DNA of 37,756 nucleotides from Cryobacterium sinapicolor (GCF_004403465.1 NZ_SOGQ01000057.1:1-37756); one strand, 5' to 3'. Shown: positions 7,423 through 16,205, counted from the first letter of the stretch. The notes: generated by a model not told the origin, from the letters alone. Program-made: numbers and translations.

Positions 7423-8496
7423 TTAGTTGCTGAGTTTCATGGGGTCGGTGGTGTTGGGGTCGACGGCGATGTGGACGTGGTTGCAGTCGTCGCGGAATTG
7501 CTTCATCGACAGGTCCAGGCTTACGCCGGCGTTGGCGCGGCACTGGTTCTGGCCGGCCCCGGACCCGGCGGGCATGACCGGGCTGAGTGCCTTCAGGAGC
7601 TTCAGGGCGTTGGCGTCGGCGCCGGTGGTGGGCATCCGGTCAAAGGAGTAGAAGTCGACGGCGTGCCCGCCGCCGTTCGCGAAGTGAGGTGACGCAACCC
7701 CGGCACCGAGAAGAGTCCCTGTGCAGGCCCGGTTGATGTCGGAGATCCCGACGGCGTCGAACATGTTCGTGGCCATGGTGATGACTTGCAGGATGCGCGT
7801 ATCGATGCCGCAGTTCTCCCGGGTTCTGCCGTCGGCGATCCACCGGATCTCGCGCAGGTGATCCGGCGACAAACCCGTGATCGCTCCCGCGTCGATCTTG
7901 ACCACCAGGGCCGCCGCCAACACCCGCGCGTCACTGCCAACGCCGGCCGCGCACGCTGCGTCCCCGGTCGCAAGCGCGGCTACGACCTCTTTCGCCTGGT
8001 CGTAGTAGGTCGTGTAGTGGTTCGGGTCGGCGTTGATCTGCACGGCGTGCGCCGCCGCCGTGGGCGCCAGCGTCTCCCAGTTCGGGACGGTGACGAGGCG
8101 TTGGAAGAAGAACCCAGCGGCTTGGGTGGGGTTCATGCGCTCGGCCAGGGTGCCCCAGGTGTCGCGCTGTTGGAACAGGCCGCGGGAGTCGGGTCCGACG
8201 GTGTCGCCGTAGCTGAGGTTGCGGAGCGCGGATTCGCCCATGGCAGTCATCACGGCGATGGTTTGCCCCTGCACGTTGACGCCGGCGGCCCGGCCGGCGT
8301 TCATGATCAGGGCGGCGTTGACGAGTTGGTCGCCCTGGTACCCGGCGACCGGTGTGCGTTCGGCGGCCCCCTGCGGGTTCGCCGCGACCGCGGCGCAGGC
8401 CCCGGTGCCGGGGCCGCCGCCGGTGACGAGGAGCAGCCCGGTGAAGAGGACCACGAGCAGGACCACGAGCCCGGTGCCGAGTATGCCTTTCTGCAC
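7423..8496 (-). CDS. Two-domain peptidoglycan hydrolase of the T4SS (lysozyme-like + M15-like)
   Basis: 357 aa. One N-terminal TM (about 4-25) with an outside C-terminus. Domain 1 (about 55-180) resembles lytic transglycosylases: a Glu at 88 in MGESALRN, then SRGLFQQR at 104-111. Domain 2 (about 225-350) has H278 and D281 in GHAVDFYSF and an HVH pair at 340-342, the zinc-ligand layout of M15 / VanY-like peptidases. The protein would open the thick wall locally so the transfer channel can pass, cutting both glycan and peptide. It starts at GTG three nucleotides after the VirB4 stop and has no clear ribosome site, so it probably depends on coupling. Paired cysteines in domain 2 suggest disulfides. 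Confidence 0.87.
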   Translation of the reverse strand: MQKGILGTGLVVLLVVLFTGLLLVTGGGPGTGACAAVAANPQGAAERTPVAGYQGDQLVNAALIMNAGRAAGVNVQGQTIAVMTAMGESALRNLSYGDTVGPDSRGLFQQRDTWGTLAERMNPTQAAGFFFQRLVTVPNWETLAPTAAAHAVQINADPNHYTTYYDQAKEVVAALATGDAACAAGVGSDARVLAAALVVKIDAGAITGLSPDHLREIRWIADGRTRENCGIDTRILQVITMATNMFDAVGISDINRACTGTLLGAGVASPHFANGGGHAVDFYSFDRMPTTGADANALKLLKALSPVMPAGSGAGQNQCRANAGVSLDLSMKQFRDDCNHVHIAVDPNTTDPMKLSN

Positions 8497-8499
8497 GGG

Positions 8500-10047
8500 T
8501 TAGGTGGTGGCGTTGCCGGCGGCCATGGCGGAGTCGGTGTTGGTGACTTCCACTTCCCAGTCCGAGCGGATGTGGCGGATGTGGGTTTCCGGGTTGGACC
8601 CGTACTTGAATACGCAGTGCCCCGGGTTCAAGCCCATGAGGGTGGCGGCGGTGTCGGGGGCGAAGTTGAAGGTTTCTTGCGCCCAGCGGGCGTCTTCGGG
8701 GCGGTCTTGGCGGAACGCGTACACGGTTTGGGCTTCTTGGACGACGGTGTAGCCGGGGCTGTCCGGGGGGATGTCGGTGCCTTTGTGCATGACGAAGACG
8801 TTGGAGATGCCGAGGGAGCGGGAGAGTTTCTGGTTGGATTTCACCAGTTGGGCGGAGGGGCCGCCGATCATGTGCCAGCCCTCTTCGTAGATCACGTTCG
8901 TCACGAACCCGCGCTCCTCACGCAGCCGCCCCATCAGCCACATGTTCCCGATCGCCATCACCGTTGGGATCGCGGGGCCGGAGTCGGGGAGCTGGGAAAT
9001 GTCGAACGTGGTGAGCTTGTGGGAGAGGTCGACGCGGCGGCTGGTTTCTCCGTCGAAGACGCCGGCGTAGGTTTCGAGGAGGTTCTGCAGGCCGAACCGG
9101 ATCGACAGGCCCGCCTGGTGGAACCGCTCCGACGCCTCCCCCGACAATCCCTGATCTGTCGGCACCAACCCGAGGAACGGCATCAGGTCCGTGGTGGTCG
9201 CGGCCCGTCGGGTGTCCTCGAACTTCTCAAACAACAGTTGCAGTGCGTACCGGGTGGCTTTCTCTTCCCACTCCGTCGCGGGGGTGTCGCCCCGGGCGAT
9301 GCGGGCGACAGCGTTGATGAGCAGCATCTGGCCTTGCAGGCCGGTGCCGCGGGCGATGAGGGGGTCCATCAGGTTAAAGCGGGTGCCGGACCCGTCGGGG
9401 TCGAAGCGGAGGGGCTCGGTGCCCATGCGGCGGGTAACGCCGGCGTATTCGCCTTCGCCGCCCTCGTCCTTCTTGTCAAACACCACAGCCCGGTGGTTCT
9501 TCAGCAGCAGAGGCCGCATCACCATGACCGTTTTGGTGAACGAGGACTTCCCAGACCCGACAGTGCCGATGATGAGCACGTTGGGTGAGGTCAGCTTCCT
9601 GGGGGTCGCGTTGTACGCGGTGGGGGCGTCGTGACTGATCATCGTCGACGAGAGCGTGTCGGTACCATTCACGACCCCGTCAATCCCGGTCGGCGCCCCA
9701 ATGATGCCCGTGTTCAGAATCTCGGCCTGCCTGGTCGTGGACGGCGCCCCGGCCAGACGGGGCGCGTACCAACCGCGCGCCGCCGCCCCCGAAGACGCCC
9801 GCAGCACGGACCCGGGCCGCTCGAACGGCGGCACATCCACCGGCCGCCCCGACGACACAGGCGCGTCAGAACCCGCAGCGGCAGACGCAGCTGCGTCTTC
9901 TTCGCCCGTGAGCACGGGCGACGTCGCCACCGGGGTGAGGAAGATTTTCAGGCCGGGGACTGTCCCGTACCAGGGCTTCTTCGTAACGGTGCGTTTGCCG
10001 TGCGCGGTGCCGGCCGCTGCAGCTGCGGGGGTGGTGGGGTGGGTCAT
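8500..10047 (-). CDS. VirB4/TraC-type T4SS ATPase
   Basis: 515-aa cytoplasmic ATPase that powers channel assembly and transport. The first ~150 residues are Ala/Pro-rich and poorly structured. The RecA-like core has Walker A GTVGSGKSS at 161-169, a following FDKKDEGGEGEY segment, and a Walker B-like NVIYEEGW at about 390. The motor part is complete, but the long N-terminal domain of classical VirB4 (about 800 aa) is absent. In actinobacterial systems the preceding SCO6880 protein probably supplies the missing part, so the two may work as a split VirB4. The ATG overlaps the SCO6880 stop (ATGA), consistent with fixed stoichiometry. Confidence 0.9.
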   Translation of the reverse strand: MTHPTTPAAAAAGTAHGKRTVTKKPWYGTVPGLKIFLTPVATSPVLTGEEDAAASAAAGSDAPVSSGRPVDVPPFERPGSVLRASSGAAARGWYAPRLAGAPSTTRQAEILNTGIIGAPTGIDGVVNGTDTLSSTMISHDAPTAYNATPRKLTSPNVLIIGTVGSGKSSFTKTVMVMRPLLLKNHRAVVFDKKDEGGEGEYAGVTRRMGTEPLRFDPDGSGTRFNLMDPLIARGTGLQGQMLLINAVARIARGDTPATEWEEKATRYALQLLFEKFEDTRRAATTTDLMPFLGLVPTDQGLSGEASERFHQAGLSIRFGLQNLLETYAGVFDGETSRRVDLSHKLTTFDISQLPDSGPAIPTVMAIGNMWLMGRLREERGFVTNVIYEEGWHMIGGPSAQLVKSNQKLSRSLGISNVFVMHKGTDIPPDSPGYTVVQEAQTVYAFRQDRPEDARWAQETFNFAPDTAATLMGLNPGHCVFKYGSNPETHIRHIRSDWEVEVTNTDSAMAAGNATT

Positions 10048-11747
10048 GAGATGGCTTCCTTGTCGGTGCGGCCGGCGAGGCGGTTGATGGCCCGGGTTGC
10101 CAGGGTTGCGCCCGCGGGGCGGAGTCCCCGGCCGAGAGGCCAGGTGGTGCCGGAGGCGGCGGATTGGAAGGAGTCTTGCCAGTCGAGGTGTTCAATGCCG
10201 AGGCCAGTCGCGCACGCTTCCTCAAGCTGCCGGGAGGCGTGGCCGAGGTCCGCGCGGGTGGGGGCGGAGATGGTGACGAAACCGATCCAATCGACGCCGT
10301 GGTGGTGAGATCCGGCGGCGAGGTCCGCGGAGCGGCGCTGCGCGGCGGACATGCGAGTGGTGCTGTCGTCGGAGATGAGGCGGCCCTTCTGCTGATCGGC
10401 GAGGACCCCGGCGAGGTCGCGGACGACGTCGGCGCGCGCTTTCGCTTTCGCCTGCCCCGCCGGAACCAGGTGCAGGTGGAAAGACACCGACCGGACAAAG
10501 GTCAGTTCCCGCCCGATGAGGAGGTCGAGACACCAGAGGGGGCTGCGGCCGGCGACGGCGAGGTTCTCCCCGTGGATGGCCGCGGTGCGGTGCCACCACG
10601 TCACCGGCGGCGACACCGGCCCGGCCTCGGTCATGACGAGGGAGGTGGGGTCGACGCCATCGACGATGTGCGCGGAGAACTCGTCACGAGACGCGATCCC
10701 GGAAAGGAGCGGGTCGACGTTCCGGGTGAGGTCGATAGGTAGGTGCGGGTTCTGCTGGTGCAACATCAACGCCGTGGTCTGCTTCGCAGTCAGGGCCTGC
10801 ACGTCACCCATCCGGGCCTCGTTCAAACCCAGTTCGGTGGCCTGAATCTGCCCGGCCATCAACGCCCGCCACGCGTCGCGGCCCGGCCCGAATTTTGCGG
10901 CCGCGTCGGTGAACTGCTGGGTGAGGGGCCAAGACACGACCACGTAGTGGCGCTGCACCATCGCGTTGGCACTGGACTTCCGGATCACCTCGTCATAGGA
11001 AAGCTTCTGCGCCTCAAACGACGCCCGCTGCTCCGCCGTCCAGGATTCCTGCACCGGTTCCAGGCGGGTCTTCACCCACTGCTGCTGCCGGGCCGAGTCC
11101 GGAGGCAGAACCCGGGTCAGGGTTTGCACGTTCCGGATCAGAGACGAGGGTGCGGCGCGGCGGGCGAGGAACTTGCCCCACGCGTTCGCCGCCCGGGTCA
11201 GGGCGGCGGCGGTTTCCATCCCGCGCAGCTGCCCGGACACCGAGAACGCGACCGACAGGTACGGTTGCTCACCGATTGGGGCGTGCCAGGCGATGCCGGG
11301 CATGTTCGAGGCATATTGGAGCCAGCCCATGCCGTCGGCGCCGTCCGGGTTCGCCCGCATCTTCACCGCCGCGCGTTCCGCGGCCTGCTTCTCAGTTTTG
11401 GTGCCGCGGAGGATGGCTTCTTGGAGCTGGTCCCACGCCCCGACCTCGTATGGCACGAATTCGTCCGTGCCGAGGCGCTTCCGGGCCCGGGCGCGGGCGC
11501 GTTTCCGGCGCCGCTCGAGGACGGTGCCGCGGTGGGTGCGGGCGGTGGTCAGCATCGTGATGCCGACCCCGGAGACGGCGACGATCAGGGCGGGGAGGCC
11601 GAGACCTGAGACCATGCCGACCATGCCTCCGGCGATGAACACGCTGAGGAGGATCATCCGGGTTTTGGAGGCGGTACCGCCGAAGAAGCCGCGGTGGCCG
11701 GACTCGCCGCCGAGGTAACGGATGTGGGACTCCGGGGTGTCACTCAC
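10044..11747 (-). CDS. SCO6880-family conjugation protein (VirB4 partner / PrgI-like N-terminus)
   Basis: 567 aa. Two adjacent TM helices at about 30-70 are followed by a strongly basic stretch (RRRKRARARARKR) and a large soluble part. This matches the SCO6880 family, found beside VirB4 ATPases in Streptomyces and other actinobacterial elements: a VirB3/PrgI-like membrane part joined to the VirB4 N-terminal domain. I see no Walker motifs, as expected. The start is GTG, overlapping the TrbL stop by 1 nt (TAGTG). The stop overlaps the VirB4 start. The family name rests on overall similarity and context; the split-VirB4 role is inference. Confidence 0.85.
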   Translation of the reverse strand: MSDTPESHIRYLGGESGHRGFFGGTASKTRMILLSVFIAGGMVGMVSGLGLPALIVAVSGVGITMLTTARTHRGTVLERRRKRARARARKRLGTDEFVPYEVGAWDQLQEAILRGTKTEKQAAERAAVKMRANPDGADGMGWLQYASNMPGIAWHAPIGEQPYLSVAFSVSGQLRGMETAAALTRAANAWGKFLARRAAPSSLIRNVQTLTRVLPPDSARQQQWVKTRLEPVQESWTAEQRASFEAQKLSYDEVIRKSSANAMVQRHYVVVSWPLTQQFTDAAAKFGPGRDAWRALMAGQIQATELGLNEARMGDVQALTAKQTTALMLHQQNPHLPIDLTRNVDPLLSGIASRDEFSAHIVDGVDPTSLVMTEAGPVSPPVTWWHRTAAIHGENLAVAGRSPLWCLDLLIGRELTFVRSVSFHLHLVPAGQAKAKARADVVRDLAGVLADQQKGRLISDDSTTRMSAAQRRSADLAAGSHHHGVDWIGFVTISAPTRADLGHASRQLEEACATGLGIEHLDWQDSFQSAASGTTWPLGRGLRPAGATLATRAINRLAGRTDKEAIS

Positions 11748-13183
11748 TAGACGGAGTCCTTTCCATAATGTTCGTCTTGGTCCTCGACCGGTGACACGGC
11801 CGCGTCGGTCACCGAATCGGTGACCTTCTTCGTCGCCTCAAAACCGGCCATCGCCCCGGCGGCAATCATCGTGGGAACCCCGATCGCAGCACCCGCACCG
11901 GTCGCGGACTCCGCTACACCGGCGGCGGCCATGCCGCTCTCCGCAGCGACCGCGCCACCGCCTGCAGCCGCGGCGCCGGCACCGGCCGTGGCACCGCCAG
12001 CGGTGCCCACGGACGCGGCCTCAGAGATCGACGACGTCGCCGCCTCACCCTCACCAGCCGCCGACGCGCCACCGGAACTGCTGCTGCTGTTTCCGCCGCT
12101 GCTCGAGCTGCCCGCAGACGGGGAACTTCCGCGACCGGAGCTTTCGGGGCCGTTGTCGCTGTACTTGGCGTCGGCTTGCTGCATCGACTGGGATCCGATA
12201 TTCGGTCCCACGGGTGCTGTTCCGCCGCCACCGGTGGGGATCACCGGGGCGAACTTCGTCAGGGCGACCGGGGCAAGGCCGGCCATGAACAACGCCAGGA
12301 TCGACACGACCAAGGTGACCGTTTTGGCGAGGCTGGGGGTGTCGGAGAACGCATCGACCTGGGCGCTCATCATGCTGTACGCGATCGCGAGGAGGAAGAA
12401 CAGCAGCGGGTGGGACGCCAGGACCCCGAACCAGAGATACGCGATCTTCGACCCGAACTTCCGCTTCTGCGGATCCACGATCCACACGAACCCGAGGGGA
12501 AAGAGGACACCGGAGAAATACAGGGTGATGAGTTGAACGATCAGCATCAGGAGCACAACGAGCAGGCCCAGGATCATGAAGAACATCAGAATCACGCCGA
12601 GGACAGCGCCGCCGGCCAGGCCGGACCCGTCTTCCTCGGAGAGCATCGTGGAGAACTTGGCCACGATCGTTTCGGAGTTGCTGGTGACGCCCCACGCGAT
12701 CAACGAGTCGGACAGGGCACCGAAGAACTTCACCAGGAACGCGCCGAGCGCGGGACCGAACATCGCCCCCAGGATGAACGCGGGCCCATAGAGAGTGAGG
12801 GACTCCCCCAGCTCCCGGCCGGACTGATGACCGCGCGCCGTGCGCACGATCTGCGGGATCAACAGGGCCACGAACACGAAGATCGCTAGGGCAAACGACA
12901 CCTGATACGCCTGAATGAACCAATCCGCCGTCAAGTCCGGAAGCGTCGCATGCGTCAACGCCGGCAACACCGTATCGGAGAGACCCTTGGCTGCTTCCTG
13001 CAACAGCTTGAAGGAATTCCCCGCTGGGTCAGACCAGAAGTCCGCCACTCCCGCAGCCGTATTCACGACAGCGCCGACTCCCCCGACGGCGTCCTTGACG
13101 CCCTGTCCGAGGTTCTGAGCGTTGCAGAGGAGAGGGCCGAGGGTGCAATCGGCACCCGCCGCCTGAATGATGACCGGGTGCAT
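11747..13183 (-). CDS. TrbL/VirB6-like polytopic channel protein
   Basis: 478 aa. A short secreted or periplasm-facing N-terminus (with a cysteine pair, DCTLGPLLC) precedes about six TM helices between 90 and 310, including one long hydrophobic run near 200-240. The C-terminal ~170 residues are low-complexity Ser/Gly/Ala, rich in SSSSGGNSSSSSGG-type runs, and end in an acidic tail. This layout is typical of the TrbL/VirB6 inner channel component of actinobacterial T4SS. It begins with a 1-nt overlap (TGATG) with the upstream anchor gene. The low-complexity tail makes its length prone to slippage; the frame is intact here. Confidence 0.85.
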   Translation of the reverse strand: MHPVIIQAAGADCTLGPLLCNAQNLGQGVKDAVGGVGAVVNTAAGVADFWSDPAGNSFKLLQEAAKGLSDTVLPALTHATLPDLTADWFIQAYQVSFALAIFVFVALLIPQIVRTARGHQSGRELGESLTLYGPAFILGAMFGPALGAFLVKFFGALSDSLIAWGVTSNSETIVAKFSTMLSEEDGSGLAGGAVLGVILMFFMILGLLVVLLMLIVQLITLYFSGVLFPLGFVWIVDPQKRKFGSKIAYLWFGVLASHPLLFFLLAIAYSMMSAQVDAFSDTPSLAKTVTLVVSILALFMAGLAPVALTKFAPVIPTGGGGTAPVGPNIGSQSMQQADAKYSDNGPESSGRGSSPSAGSSSSGGNSSSSSGGASAAGEGEAATSSISEAASVGTAGGATAGAGAAAAGGGAVAAESGMAAAGVAESATGAGAAIGVPTMIAAGAMAGFEATKKVTDSVTDAAVSPVEDQDEHYGKDSV

Positions 13184-13899
13184 CAGCAGCCGCCGGTATA
13201 GCGGTTTCCGCCGTTCGAGAGCTTGGTCTCATCGACCACGGTGCCGGTTTCAACGTGCCATCCGCCGTCTTCCCACACCATTACGAGGCCCATACCCGCG
13301 ACCTTGGTGGGGCTGAGTTCCCCGTTCACGACGTAGCCGACGGCCAGCTCGACAGTGACTCGATCGGCCGTGGAGTCCTCAGTAACACGCCACAAGCCGT
13401 TGGTCGTGGACACGTGGAAGGAGGTTCCTGGTTCAACAACACCCTGGGTTGGGTCGTCTCCTGCTCTCGCGTACTGGGCCGTGACGTCCTTCCACGCTGC
13501 GTTTGCCGTCGAGGCCATGACCTTCGAGCCGATTTCGTCGCTTTCCGTGGCCACCGGGTACGGGTATTGCCAGAACCACCGCTCAAATGCCGTGGCGACT
13601 TCCACTGCCCCGTAGGTCGTGTGCTTGGCGTCGGCTTGTGCTGCCAGGACCATGTTGACGTTGCGGTCTTGCCCGCCGAGGCAGCCGGTGGGTGCGACGT
13701 CATCTCCGGTACCCACGGCGCCAGGGGTGCCCGTAGGGGTCGGTGTGGGGGTGGCCGTCGCGGTGCTTGGTGCGGCATTCGGCGTGGGGGACGGGCGGGT
13801 GGCGGTGTAGGCGATGCCGCCGCTGATGACGACGACGAGGACGGCGGCCCCGATGACGATGGGCCAGCGGCTACGGCCAGATGCTGTGACCATTCGCAT
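13183..13899 (-). CDS. Membrane-anchored conjugation protein, TcpC/VirB8-like (inferred)
   Basis: 238 aa. One TM helix at about 12-31, then a Pro/Thr/Ala-rich linker (about 36-60) that could span the wall, and a C-terminal globular domain (about 75-235) with pattern AFERWFWQYPYP and WRVTEDS, ending in a GGC tail. A single TM plus an NTF2-like outside domain describes VirB8 and TcpC of Gram-positive T4SS. The match is by architecture and position (between the pilin-like protein and TrbL), not by a clear motif. GGAG lies 7 nt before the chosen ATG; a second ATG is 6 nt inside. Confidence 0.65.
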   Translation of the reverse strand: MRMVTASGRSRWPIVIGAAVLVVVISGGIAYTATRPSPTPNAAPSTATATPTPTPTGTPGAVGTGDDVAPTGCLGGQDRNVNMVLAAQADAKHTTYGAVEVATAFERWFWQYPYPVATESDEIGSKVMASTANAAWKDVTAQYARAGDDPTQGVVEPGTSFHVSTTNGLWRVTEDSTADRVTVELAVGYVVNGELSPTKVAGMGLVMVWEDGGWHVETGTVVDETKLSNGGNRYTGGC

Positions 13900-13935
13900 G
13901 GTGGGACTCCTTGGGTTGCGCGTTGGTGGTGTGGA

Positions 13936-14250
13936 TTAGCCGGCGAAGGAGAGGACGGCGCCGACGATGATAGCGAGGCCGGCGAGGGCGGCGAGGGAGA
14001 TGCCCGCCCAGACTGCTTTCCGGCGTCCTTGGGCGTGGGCTTGCGGGTTGGGGTTGGTGTCGCCGGAGGCGCCGGCCATGGCGACGATTCCGAAGATCAG
14101 GTAACCGATGGAGACGAGGATGCCGATGGCCCAGAGGGCGGCGATGAGTTTTTGCCAGAGGGCGGTGAATTCGGCGCCGCCAAAGGAGAAGTTGGGCAGG
14201 ATCCCGTCGAGGGGGTTCTCGATCGCCGCGTGGAGCAGGAGGTCGCGCAT
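13936..14250 (-). CDS. Two-TM pilin-like / TrbC-VirB2-like protein
   Basis: 104 aa with two hydrophobic helices (about 38-60 and 80-102) joined by a short polar, basic loop (GRRKAVWAG). This is the size and shape of VirB2/TrbC pilins and of the small membrane proteins that precede VirB6 genes in Gram-positive T4SS. The N-terminus (MRDLLLHAAIENPLDG) is not a normal cleaved signal peptide. GGAAGG lies 8 nt before the start, only 5 nt after the MinD-like stop. The pilin role is inferred. Confidence 0.7.
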   Translation of the reverse strand: MRDLLLHAAIENPLDGILPNFSFGGAEFTALWQKLIAALWAIGILVSIGYLIFGIVAMAGASGDTNPNPQAHAQGRRKAVWAGISLAALAGLAIIVGAVLSFAG

Positions 14251-14255
14251 GGGGG

Positions 14256-15476
14256 TTAGGCCTTCCGGTTCTGTGTGGGTGCGGCGGAGACCGCGGTTTG
14301 CAGTGATCGGACCAAGCTGGAGGCTGCTGCCACAAACGCGTCCCGGGTTGCAGGGTTGAGGCGGCCGAGGGTGAGTTGTCCGCGTCCGGCAATGTGTGCG
14401 TCGTAGGGAATCTCGTGCAGGGCAGACACTCCGGCCTGGCTCAGGAGCCGCGCGACTTCTTCTCGGACGGCGTCGTTCTCGGGTCGTCCATCGGTGAGGC
14501 GGATGGCGATGGCCCGGTTCGCAAGCTCCGCGGAGGGCCCGCCCTCTGCCCGCAGCTCTTCGAGGAGCTGGATGGCTTCGAGGACGGAGTCGCCGGCGTT
14601 CATCACGGGGATCACGAGGACGTCGGAGACGGACACGGCGCCGCGGAATGCGGAGGAGGTGGGGACGTTGCCGGAGTCCATGACGCGGATGGAGTAGAAG
14701 TCGTCGATGACGTTGGAGACGGCGACGACGGATTCGCCGGTGAGGCGGTCGCGACGGCCGGTGGATCCGATCACGGACGCGAACGATGTTTGTGGGGCGG
14801 TGTATCCGGCGAGGCGGCCTGCGGTGTGGACGTGGTCGACGTCGCGGACCAGTTCGCCTAGGCCGAGGAGGGGGTTGCCCTCGGCGCGGAAGTTCAGGGC
14901 GCCGGGGTCGTCGGAGACTTCGAGGATCGCGACCGATCCGCCGCGGATCGCGGCCAGCGCTCCCCCGAGGAGCAGGGCGGTGGGAGTCTTGCCCGTTCCG
15001 CCCTTGGGGTTGTTCACCAGGACCGAGACCGCACGGGTCCAGGTCGCCTGCCGCACAGTGGTCTCGTGAGCGGTCTGCAGTTCCGTCCGGCGCCTCTCCC
15101 CTAGCTCGGCAGCACCCGGACCGACCGGCAGTCCCAGGCTGGCCAGAGCGCCACGGAACCCCGTGGTGGCCTTGGTTGGAGTGCTCGACGCGGAAGCCAG
15201 GCCGGCGGGTGAGCCACCAAAGAGGACAGAGGTGCTCGCTCGGTCGGTGGGCGCCACGGGAGGCACCGACGGGGCCTCCTTCATGGCAGGAGCCTTCCCC
15301 GGGACTGGCGCCTGGGCTGGTTCATCGAGGACGGTGCCGGGAGCAGATGCGGTGCTCGTGGCCTTGCGTCGTGGGGGCGTGGGGATCGTGTGGATGGTGT
15401 CTTCCTCGATGTAGTCCCCGGCGCGGTCAGCCGCTCCAAAGACCTCGCTGGGGGCGGTGTGACCGGTGTCACTCAT
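14256..15476 (-). CDS. MinD/ParA-like ATPase heading the conjugation operon
   Basis: 406 aa. The first ~145 residues are Pro/Ala/Ser-rich and probably disordered. They precede a deviant-Walker ATPase: NPKGGTGKTP at 156-165, with the signature lysine of the ParA/MinD group, a VMDSGNVPTSS switch, and VLVIPVMNAGDS. Such proteins are common at the head of actinobacterial T4SS operons and may position the machine at the membrane or pole. It lacks a cognate DNA-binding partner next to it, so plasmid segregation is unlikely; the parA at 26923 does that. I chose the ATG at 15476 because GAGAGGAC lies about 10 nt upstream; a GTG at 15503 is possible. Confidence 0.85.
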   Translation of the reverse strand: MSDTGHTAPSEVFGAADRAGDYIEEDTIHTIPTPPRRKATSTASAPGTVLDEPAQAPVPGKAPAMKEAPSVPPVAPTDRASTSVLFGGSPAGLASASSTPTKATTGFRGALASLGLPVGPGAAELGERRRTELQTAHETTVRQATWTRAVSVLVNNPKGGTGKTPTALLLGGALAAIRGGSVAILEVSDDPGALNFRAEGNPLLGLGELVRDVDHVHTAGRLAGYTAPQTSFASVIGSTGRRDRLTGESVVAVSNVIDDFYSIRVMDSGNVPTSSAFRGAVSVSDVLVIPVMNAGDSVLEAIQLLEELRAEGGPSAELANRAIAIRLTDGRPENDAVREEVARLLSQAGVSALHEIPYDAHIAGRGQLTLGRLNPATRDAFVAAASSLVRSLQTAVSAAPTQNRKA

Positions 15477-15798
15477 GGGCGGTATGTCCTCTCGAATTTC
15501 CACTAACTGGCATAGGGAATTAGGGAACCCCCGAGGCCTTGACTATTCTCTCGTCTTTTTTCTCATGGCCTCACCTGAACGGGGGGGGGCGTGTTCCCTC
15601 TGCGCTTGCGGTCATAAACGCCTACAACGCCGGGAATATGGATCGAATGGGCGGATCGCATGAAGCTTCGAACCTAACGCCGGCCACCGACATCAGCGGA
15701 CCATTACAGTTCGCAAAGGTAAATAGATGCATTTGCATTAACTTGATTCCGATCGTGGCGCGCCTGCGGGAGGGGTGATCCACGCCAGAATTGAGCGC
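15477..15798. promoter_or_regulatory. Divergent intergenic region: T4SS operon promoter and regulator promoter
   Basis: About 320 bp between the divergent T4SS operon and the first winged-helix gene. It holds AGGGAATTAGGGAA near 15513-15530 (a direct repeat of AGGGAA just ahead of the T4SS leader), a run of nine G at about 15583-15591, and ATGCA-TT-TGCAT (15727-15738), a perfect 5-bp-arm inverted repeat in an AT-rich patch. These are plausible regulator sites. No promoter boxes are certain. Confidence 0.4.
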
Positions 15799-16122
15799 AT
15801 GGCCCGCGACGACAATTTGATGAGACATGCCCCTGAACGGGTGGCGTTGTTTCAGGAGCTGTTTTCCGCGCCGTCCCGCGTCCTGGTACTCCGCGCCCTG
15901 CTCCGGAAGCCACTCAGCTACGCCGAGTTGTTCGACGTCATCGGCGACACCATGAGTCGGCCCGCAGTGCATGCGGCCCTGATCGATCTCCGGGGTATGG
16001 GCTATATCGAGGACGATGCCCCTGATGGGGTCGTGCGCCGGCCTCAGGGGACGAAGTTCACCGCGCGGCGAGACCTCGTGACCCGCGACTTCGGGCAGGT
16101 CCTCGAGTTCGTCCTGGGCTGA
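15799..16122 (+). CDS. Winged-helix transcriptional regulator 1 (ArsR/MarR-like)
   Basis: About 107 aa. A single winged-helix domain: VALFQELFSAPSRVLVLRALL, then LSYAELFDVIGDTMSRPAVHAALIDLRGMGYIE as the HTH and recognition helix, and a basic wing with RRPQGTKFTARRD. No effector domain. The start is uncertain: a GTG at 15775 has GGGAGG too close to it (2 nt), and the ATG used here has no clear site. It is divergent from the T4SS operon, so it is a likely repressor or activator of transfer genes. It resembles the next regulator (16246) in size and fold, and the two may be diverged paralogues. Confidence 0.75.
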   Translation: MARDDNLMRHAPERVALFQELFSAPSRVLVLRALLRKPLSYAELFDVIGDTMSRPAVHAALIDLRGMGYIEDDAPDGVVRRPQGTKFTARRDLVTRDFGQVLEFVLG

Positions 16123-16156
16123 GCGTTCTCGCCTGTTCGGCGGCTGAGTATGGCTG

Positions 16157-16205
16157 GTCGGATTGATGGCTACACCTCCAATCCGACACTAACATTAAGT
16201 GTTAG
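16157..16205. promoter_or_regulatory. Two adjacent inverted repeats before regulator 2
   Basis: First repeat: GTCGGATTG (16157-16165) and CAATCCGAC (16179-16187), perfect 9-bp arms with a 13-nt gap. Second: CTAACA (16189-16194) and TGTTAG (16200-16205), perfect 6-bp arms with a 5-nt gap. There is no T-run, so a terminator is unlikely. They lie just before the second winged-helix gene and look like operators or a DNA hairpin. Confidence 0.5.

Noticed and set aside
6453-7433. 326-codon plus-strand frame opposite traG
   Set aside because: Shadow of the coupling-protein gene; no ribosome site, and composition is mirror-image.
7786-9588. 600-codon plus-strand frame opposite the hydrolase and VirB4 genes
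   Set aside because: Gly/Val/Arg/His-rich without motifs; it spans two real minus-strand genes with intact catalytic motifs.
14256-15476. MinD-like gene called the plasmid ParA
   Set aside because: No centromere or DNA-binding partner next to it; it heads the T4SS operon, while a complete partition pair lies at 26923-28256.
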